Assembly (NCBI RefSeq): GCF_001905905.1
Contig: NZ_LIVT01000002.1
Span: 496,001-560,000, forward strand
Direction: 5' to 3'
Length of the DNA stretch: 64,000 nucleotides
Source of the DNA: Streptomyces sp. CB02366
Lineage (GTDB): Bacteria; Actinomycetota; Actinomycetes; Streptomycetales; Streptomycetaceae
This document shows positions 59,043 through 64,000 of the stretch, piece by piece. Position 1 is the stretch's first letter. Each line of letters starts with the position of its first letter. The notes below the pieces were generated by a model. The model saw only the letters and a program-made list of their open reading frames with translations, searched no databases and was not told the DNA's origin. The translations under genes were made by a program, and so were the position numbers.

Positions 59043-60500
59043 TCACGCCTTCCCGCGTCGGCGTCCGCAACCTCGCCGGGCGTTCAGCGCCAGGTGCGTC
59101 ACCAGGCCCAGCACCAGGCCCCAGCACGCGGAGCCGATGCCGCCGAGGGTGACGCCGGAGGCCGTGGTGAGGAAGGTGACCACCGCCGCGTCCCGGCCCG
59201 GCTCGTCCGCCACCGCCTGCGCGAGGCTGCTGGAGAACGTGGCGAGCAGGGCCACACCGGCGATGACGGCGATCAGATGGGGCGGCAGGGCCGCGAACAG
59301 GCCGACCAGGGCCGCCCCGCCCACACCCGCCAGCAGGTAGAAGACGCCGCACGCCAGTCCGGCCACATAGCGGCGGTCCGGGTCGCGATGGGCCTCTTCC
59401 CCGGTGCTGATCGCGGCCGTGATGGCCGCCAGGTTCACGGCGTGGCCGCCCAGGGGGGCGAGGGCGGTGGAGGCGAGTCCGGTGGCGGTGATCAGCAGCC
59501 GGTCGTTCGGGCGGTAGCCGCAGGCCGCCAGGACTCCGAGGCCGGGCGCGTTCTGCGAGGCCATCGTCACCACGGCCAGCGGCACGGCCAGCCCCACCAC
59601 CGCCGAAAGCGTGAACTCCGGCGCCGTGAAGACGGGGAGGGTCAGCCCGACGGCGACGGACGGCGTGTGCAGGCCCGGGGCTACGGCGGTCGCGACCACC
59701 GCCGCGATCAGGGCCCAGGCGACCGCGTAGCGCGGCGACCGCTGTTTGACCGCCAGGTAGGTGGCGAGGGCGGCCAGGACCGGGAGGGGCGCCCCGTCCA
59801 GGGCGGTGAACAGGTCCACGCCGAAGGAGAACAGCACGCCCGCCAGCATGGCCGCGACGATTCCGGGCGGGACGCGGCGCATGAGCTGCCCGAAGACGCC
59901 GGTCAGGCCGACCAGCGCCATCAGGAGGCCGCTGACCAGGAAGGCGCCGACAGCCTCGGGGTAGGTGTAGTCCCCGAGGCTGCCGACGAGGACGGCGGCC
60001 CCCGGCGTCGAGAAGGCGGTGATCACCGGCATCCGGGTCCACCAGCTGAGCGCGGCGCTCGTCACACCGCTGCCCACACAGGCCGCCCACACCCACGACG
60101 CGGTCTGCGCGTCGGTCAGCCGGCCGGCCGTCGCGGCGGCCAGGACCACGAGGAGGGGGCCGGAGCAGGAGACCACGACGGTGATCAGGCCCGCGAGGAC
60201 GGCGGAGAGCGAGGCGTCCGCCGACAGCCCGCGCCGGGGGGCCGGCACGTCCTCGGCCTTCCCGGGTCCCGCCCCGGCGCCCTCGCCGGGACGCGCGTCG
60301 GACGGCTGCCCGACCGGGGCCCCGGTCGGGCGCGGTCCCGCCGGGGCGCCCTCGCGCGAGCTTCGCCCGGCGACGGCCTCCCCGCCAGGGAGCCCGCCTG
60401 CGGGCTCCCTGGCCGAGCGGACCCCTGGCGCAGGCCCCCCGGCCGCTTCGGGCGCCTCGTCCGCCGTGTCGCTCCCGGCGCCCTGTTCGGCCGTGGCCAT
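59043..60500 (-). CDS. benE: BenE-family transporter
   Basis: 485 residues. The first 95 are Ala/Gly/Pro-rich and probably disordered, an unusual extension. The rest has about 12 helices and BenE signatures: SLSAVLAGLITVVVSCSGPLLVVLAAATAGRL, MPVITAFSTPGAAVL, VFTAPEFTLSAVVGLAVPLAVVTMASQNAPG, GYRPNDRLLITATGLAS, ALAPLGGHAVNLAAITAAI. BenE proteins are proton symporters first linked to benzoate uptake; many transport other small molecules. It follows the aminotransferase gene by 69 bases and may be the last gene of that operon. Confidence 0.88.
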   Translation of the reverse strand: MATAEQGAGSDTADEAPEAAGGPAPGVRSAREPAGGLPGGEAVAGRSSREGAPAGPRPTGAPVGQPSDARPGEGAGAGPGKAEDVPAPRRGLSADASLSAVLAGLITVVVSCSGPLLVVLAAATAGRLTDAQTASWVWAACVGSGVTSAALSWWTRMPVITAFSTPGAAVLVGSLGDYTYPEAVGAFLVSGLLMALVGLTGVFGQLMRRVPPGIVAAMLAGVLFSFGVDLFTALDGAPLPVLAALATYLAVKQRSPRYAVAWALIAAVVATAVAPGLHTPSVAVGLTLPVFTAPEFTLSAVVGLAVPLAVVTMASQNAPGLGVLAACGYRPNDRLLITATGLASTALAPLGGHAVNLAAITAAISTGEEAHRDPDRRYVAGLACGVFYLLAGVGGAALVGLFAALPPHLIAVIAGVALLATFSSSLAQAVADEPGRDAAVVTFLTTASGVTLGGIGSACWGLVLGLVTHLALNARRGCGRRRGKA

Positions 60501-60569
60501 GCGTGCCGCCCCTCTCCCCGCTCCGTAACTCCCGCGCAGGCTATCGCCGTTCGCGGGGCCGTTCCGTTC

Positions 60570-61712
60570 CTACTCCGCCCGCTGCGCGACCTCCGCGAGC
60601 CGGGTCACGCCCTCGGTGAACTCCTCGGCGCTCAGGGCCTGGAAGGGCAGCCGCAGGAACACCGTCCCGGCCGGCGGCGCCGAGTCCGCCGGGTAGAACG
60701 CCGAGCCGCGGGTGAGCGCGATGTTCGCCGCCCCCGCCGCCGCGAGGAACTTCTCCTCCGTGGTCCGCACCGGCAGGTGCACGCTGATGTAGTAGCCGCC
60801 CTCGGGTACGCACAGCGCGGCGTCGCCGAGCGCCTTCCGTACCGCCTCGACCGCCGTGTCGTGGCGCGGTCGCAGCAGGGCGCGGACCTCGTCGATGTTC
60901 CGCCGGACCAGGCCGCTCGCGAAGGCCCGCGCGGCGACCGCCTGGAGCAGCGGGGCCGGCGAGAGGTAGGTGCTCTCCGCGAGCGCCGCGAGGTCCTTGG
61001 GCGTACCGGGCGGGGCGATGACGTAACCCACGCGCAGCCCGGGGCTGACGACCTTGCTCAGCGAGCCGATGGTCAGCACCCGGGCGCCGTCCACCGCGTC
61101 CGCCAGTTCCCCGATGAGCGTCGGGGCCGTACCGGCGAAGCGGAGTTCCCGGTACGGGATGTCCTCCAGGATGGTGAAGCCGAACTCGGCGGACAGGGCT
61201 ACGAGTTCACGCCGCTTCTCCTCGCTCGTGGTGACCCCGGCCGGGTTCTGGAAGTCCGGGATCACATAGACGAAGGCGGGCGTCTCCGTCCGCAGCCGCT
61301 CCCGCAGGACGTCCAGGTCGAGGCCGTCGTGGCGCAGCGGTATCCCGGACACCTGCGCCCCGTGCCGCTCGAAGATCTGGACGGCGCGGTCGTACGTCGG
61401 CGCCTCGGCGAGGACCTTCTTGCGGGGCGCGTCCCGGAGCAGGTGGCCGGCGATCAGGTCGAGTGCCTGGAGCGAACCGTTGGTGACGAAGATCCGCTCG
61501 GGATCGACGGAGTGGAACGCCCCGAGCTGCTCGCGGAGTTCGCGGTCGCCGGCGTGGAGGCCGATCGGCGCGTACTGGAAGAGGCGGTCCGCTTCGGCGG
61601 CGAGGAGCGACCCGGTCAGCTCGGCGATCTCGGCGGACGGGATCGCTTCGAGAGGCGGGATGCCCCGCGAGAAGTGGACTTTCGCAGAGGTCACATCGGA
61701 CACAGCAGTCAC
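60570..61712 (-). CDS. PLP-dependent aminotransferase, class I/II (MocR-type catalytic domain)
   Basis: 380 residues, fold type I: FVTNGSLQALDLIAGHLL, VLAEAPTYDRAVQIF, YVIPDFQNPAGVT, ILEDIPYRELRF with the Asp that contacts PLP, and TIGSLSKVVSPGLRVGYV with the PLP-binding Lys. It lacks the DNA-binding domain of MocR regulators and resembles 2-aminoadipate or phenylglycine-type aminotransferases. It is encoded after an FMN 2-hydroxyacid oxidase, so its amino acceptor may be the 2-oxo acid made by that enzyme. GTG 61712 has AAGGAG upstream. Confidence 0.87.
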   Translation of the reverse strand: MTAVSDVTSAKVHFSRGIPPLEAIPSAEIAELTGSLLAAEADRLFQYAPIGLHAGDRELREQLGAFHSVDPERIFVTNGSLQALDLIAGHLLRDAPRKKVLAEAPTYDRAVQIFERHGAQVSGIPLRHDGLDLDVLRERLRTETPAFVYVIPDFQNPAGVTTSEEKRRELVALSAEFGFTILEDIPYRELRFAGTAPTLIGELADAVDGARVLTIGSLSKVVSPGLRVGYVIAPPGTPKDLAALAESTYLSPAPLLQAVAARAFASGLVRRNIDEVRALLRPRHDTAVEAVRKALGDAALCVPEGGYYISVHLPVRTTEEKFLAAAGAANIALTRGSAFYPADSAPPAGTVFLRLPFQALSAEEFTEGVTRLAEVAQRAE

Positions 61713-61869
61713 AGAGGCTCCTTGCTGAGACGTACGGGAGGAGGAAGAGGGCGCGGCTTGCCGGGAGATGGGGTGAGGCCGCGCGAAGATCCGGGAGAAG
61801 GGTGGGGCGCACGGGCGGCCGACGGCCCACGCGCGGGCGGCCGGCGGTCAGTGCGCGGCGGTAGGGCGG

Positions 61870-62967
61870 TCAGCGCACGGCGGGGCTCGTGGTCTGGCGG
61901 GCGTCGAGGACGAAGTCGGGCCCGATGTCGGCGACGGAGTCCGCGCCGAGCTGGAGGAGCGTGTCCTCGATCTCGCTCCGGAGGAGGTCGAGGACCGCCT
62001 CCACGCCCTGCCGGCCGGCCAGGCCGAGGCCCCAGAGGTAGGGGCGGCCGATGCACACCGCGTCCGCGCCGTAGGCGAGGGCCTTGACGACGTGGACGCC
62101 GCTGCGGATGCCGCCGTCCATGAGGACCAGCCCGCGGCCGGCGACCGCGGCGGCCACCTGCTCCAGGGCGACCAGGCTGGGGACCGCGCCGTCGAGTTGG
62201 CGGCCGCCGTGGTTGGAGACGATGACGCCGTCCGCGCCGAGGGCGATGCAGCGTTCGGCGTCCTCGGCCCTCAGGATGCCCTTGACCACGATCGGCAGCC
62301 GTGTCAGGGACCGGATCCATTCCAGGTCGTCCCAGGTCAGCGGGAGGCGTTCGATGCGCGCGCCGTCCGGGATCGGGCCGGTCAGCACGCCCAGGGCGCG
62401 CAGGTTGCCGAAGTCGACGTGCGCGGGGGTACGGAACCCCGCCCGGCGGGTGGTGATGCGGCGGGCCGCGTAGCTGGCGTCGACCGTGACCACGAGCGCG
62501 GTCGCACCGGCGTCCTCCGCGAGGGAGACCGTGGCGGCGACGTCCTCGCGGGAGCGGTAGGCGTAGAGCTGGAACCAGCTGTCGCTGCCCACCGCTCCGG
62601 TCACGTCGGAGAGGGCGTAGTGGCTGTCGGTGCTGACGATCGACACGGTGCCCGTCGCCTCGGCCGCGCGGGCGGTCGCGATCTCGGCGTCCTCGTGGAG
62701 GAGGCGCTGCGGGCTGGTCGGGGCGAGCAGGACGGGCAGGGCGAGCCGCTGCCCGAGCACGGTCACCGAGGTGTCGGGCTTGGCGCCGGTGCCGCCGAGG
62801 GCGCGGGGACGGAGCCAGACCCGGTCGAAGGCTTCGGTGTTGGCGCGGACGGTGAGCTGGGTGTCGGCGCCGCCCGCCACGTACGCCCAGGAGGCGGCGT
62901 CGAGAACGGACGCGGCGGCCTGCTCGTAATCGGTCAGCGTCAGCAGCCCGGATAATTCCCTTGCCAT
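61870..62967 (-). CDS. FMN-dependent alpha-hydroxy-acid oxidase
   Basis: 365 residues with the family residues in place: LPVLLAPTSPQRLLH, WFQLYAYRS (Tyr), ALVVTVDAS (Thr, Asp), the Arg in AARRITTRR, LPIVVKGI with the FMN Lys, and GVIVSNHGGRQLDGAV with the catalytic His. It oxidises a 2-hydroxy acid such as lactate, mandelate or 4-hydroxymandelate to the 2-oxo acid. Together with the downstream aminotransferase it could convert a hydroxy acid to an amino acid, as in hydroxyphenylglycine formation, or run the reverse. ATG 62967 has GAGGATCC upstream. Confidence 0.88.
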   Translation of the reverse strand: MARELSGLLTLTDYEQAAASVLDAASWAYVAGGADTQLTVRANTEAFDRVWLRPRALGGTGAKPDTSVTVLGQRLALPVLLAPTSPQRLLHEDAEIATARAAEATGTVSIVSTDSHYALSDVTGAVGSDSWFQLYAYRSREDVAATVSLAEDAGATALVVTVDASYAARRITTRRAGFRTPAHVDFGNLRALGVLTGPIPDGARIERLPLTWDDLEWIRSLTRLPIVVKGILRAEDAERCIALGADGVIVSNHGGRQLDGAVPSLVALEQVAAAVAGRGLVLMDGGIRSGVHVVKALAYGADAVCIGRPYLWGLGLAGRQGVEAVLDLLRSEIEDTLLQLGADSVADIGPDFVLDARQTTSPAVR

Positions 62968-63013
62968 GGATCCTCTTCCTCGTCGGATGAATTTCCGCAG
63001 GCCCGTCGGCCTG

Positions 63014-63781
63014 TCAGGCAAACTGGTCGAACGCCATCTTGGTCACCATTCCGGTGACCACGAGGACCAGGACGATCCGAACGAATCCGGATCCCCTTTT
63101 CATTGCGGTGCGCGACCCGATCATGGCGCCGGCTATGTTTCCCACGGCCATGCCGAGGCCGAGGGCCCACAGGACGTTTCCCTGCCAGGCGAAGACGGCC
63201 AGGGCCCCCAGGTTGGAGGAGGCGTTGATGACTTTCGCCATGGCCGCGCTTTCCAGGAACTGGGTCGCGAGGAGCGTGGTGAAGGAAATGATGAGGAAGG
63301 TGCCGACGCCGGGTCCGAACACGCCGTCGTAGAAGCCGATGCCGACCCCCGCGAGGAGGATCGCCGCAGTGCGGCGGCGCGGGGTGACGACGGTGTTGCG
63401 CTGCTGGACGCCGAAGCTGGGCCTGAAGGCCACGAAGAGCGCCACCGAGATGAGCAGGCCCATGATGACGGGCCGGAAGTAGCTCGTGGGGACGCTCGAC
63501 GCGGACAGCGCGCCGAGCGCGCCGAAGGGAACCGCGAGGCAGGCGGCCGGAAGCAGGACCGAGCGGTCCAGCACGGTGCGCCGCTGGTACATGTACGCGG
63601 CGGTCGCGGTGCCCATGACCGCCGCGATCTTGTTCGTGCCCAGGGCCACCGCGGGCGAATACTGGGGGAAGGACAGCAGGAGCACCGGGATGAGCAGGAC
63701 CCCGCCGCCGCCGACTACAGCATCCACCCAGCCCGCCGCCGTCGCGGCGGCGAGCAGGCCGAGCACCTCGTACAGTTCCAC
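63014..63781 (-). CDS. TauE/SafE-family exporter
   Basis: 255 residues with eight hydrophobic segments. Family signatures: AAGWVDAVVGGGGVLLIPVLLL, ALGTNKIAAVMGTATAA and GIGFYDGVFGPGVGTFLIISFTTLL. These proteins export sulfite, sulfoacetate or other organic anions. It lies between the dioxygenase and oxidase genes, 46 bases from the latter, and probably exports a product of the operon. GTG 63781 has GAGGAAGA upstream. Confidence 0.87.
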   Translation of the reverse strand: MELYEVLGLLAAATAAGWVDAVVGGGGVLLIPVLLLSFPQYSPAVALGTNKIAAVMGTATAAYMYQRRTVLDRSVLLPAACLAVPFGALGALSASSVPTSYFRPVIMGLLISVALFVAFRPSFGVQQRNTVVTPRRRTAAILLAGVGIGFYDGVFGPGVGTFLIISFTTLLATQFLESAAMAKVINASSNLGALAVFAWQGNVLWALGLGMAVGNIAGAMIGSRTAMKRGSGFVRIVLVLVVTGMVTKMAFDQFA

Positions 63782-63841
63782 TCTTCCTCATTCACATGAC
63801 GTGGCCCCGGCTCCCGGGGCCGGGTTCTCGCCGCCGCCGGG

Positions 63842-64000
63842 TCAGACGACCCCGCGGATCTCCGTCATCGCGGGCAGCACGCGCGGGTGCCGCATCATGC
63901 GCTGCGCCCACAGAGGGACGCTGCGCAGCGAGTAGAAGCGGCGCAGCCAGCGGTCCTGGCCGTCGTAGCGGGGGGTGAACGCGGTGCGGCCGTGCACCAC
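63842..64000 (-). CDS. C-terminus of a VioC/AsnO-like 2OG-Fe(II) dioxygenase, 5' end outside window
   Basis: Only the last 52 residues are present. VVHGRTAFTPRYDGQDRWLR carries the distal His and the 2OG-binding Arg in the arrangement of clavaminate synthase-like amino acid hydroxylases (VioC, AsnO), where HGRT-F-P-YDG-DRWL is typical. The tail MTEIRGVV ends at 63842. It lies 60 bases before the TauE gene on the same strand, so it is probably the first visible gene of the operon. Confidence 0.7.
   Translation of the reverse strand: MVHGRTAFTPRYDGQDRWLRRFYSLRSVPLWAQRMMRHPRVLPAMTEIRGVV

Noticed and set aside
58902..62087. A 1061-codon plus-strand open frame across the benE-aminotransferase region
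   Set aside because: Antisense to three recognisable enzymes and a transporter; no domain recognised.

Overview
This window is typical Streptomyces chromosome. GC content is very high, third codon positions are almost all G or C, GTG and TTG starts are common, many starts overlap the previous stop as ATGA or GTGA, and several secreted proteins carry Tat signals. The order of cdgA, the ehu-type ABC transporter, the LPMO gene, cslA, glxA and cslZ matches, as I recall it, the region around SCO2817-SCO2838 of S. coelicolor. The window therefore looks like conserved core-side chromosome with some accessory insertions. No prophage, CRISPR array or complete insertion sequence was seen.

Layout. 1-3.6 kb: a truncated spermidine-synthase-like gene, a proline-rich conserved protein, an XRE/TPR regulator and a histidine phosphatase with a 16-copy hexamer repeat just before its start. 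3.9-9.9 kb: a PAP2 membrane phosphatase, then a tight three-gene set made of a RecB-type nuclease with a probable Fe-S staple, an unknown 552-aa protein and a compact SF1 helicase. A foldback MITE sits exactly in the helicase stop codon, and a small conserved gene follows. 10.2-18.6 kb: a conserved protein overlapping a tRNA-Lys, an M6-like protease, the c-di-GMP enzyme CdgA, a flavin monooxygenase, a cysteine-free maleate-isomerase homologue, an odd 2-hydroxyacid dehydrogenase and a frameshifted membrane protein gene. 18.8-23.5 kb: ehuBCDA-type ABC transporter, an IclR regulator and a small hypothetical protein.

23.6-34 kb is the hyphal-tip glycan region: a second tRNA-Lys, the LPMO gene lpmP with a DasR-like operator, an SPFH membrane protein and a peptidoglycan hydrolase, a third tRNA-Lys, then cslA, glxA and convergent cslZ. 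34.2-36.5 kb: class F sortase with a membrane-anchored partner, and a NagD-like phosphatase. 36.5-45 kb: a probable aminoethylphosphonate uptake and breakdown locus (binding protein, two permeases, ATPase, PhnX-like HAD, FAD oxidoreductase, HutC-type regulator) plus a Tat-exported alkaline-phosphatase-superfamily enzyme. The two promoters share an 18-bp operator-like motif.

45-54 kb: an LARTG surface protein, a ROK regulator divergent from a Gfo/Idh/MocA oxidoreductase across a near-perfect palindrome, a fumarylacetoacetate-hydrolase-family enzyme, a second YidC with a DUF6412 partner, and a solute:sodium symporter with DUF3311. 54.4-64 kb: a SEC-C protein, two overlapping genes for AlkB-like 2OG-Fe(II) dioxygenases, an EEP-family membrane hydrolase, then a minus-strand run of BenE, aminotransferase, FMN 2-hydroxyacid oxidase, TauE/SafE exporter and the end of a VioC/AsnO-like dioxygenase. 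This run looks like an amino-acid-tailoring or catabolic operon continuing beyond the window.

The best candidates for something undescribed are the nuclease-unknown-helicase set at 4.9-9.3 kb and the paired AlkB-like dioxygenases at 55.5-57.6 kb. All family assignments come from reading motifs; no searches were run.
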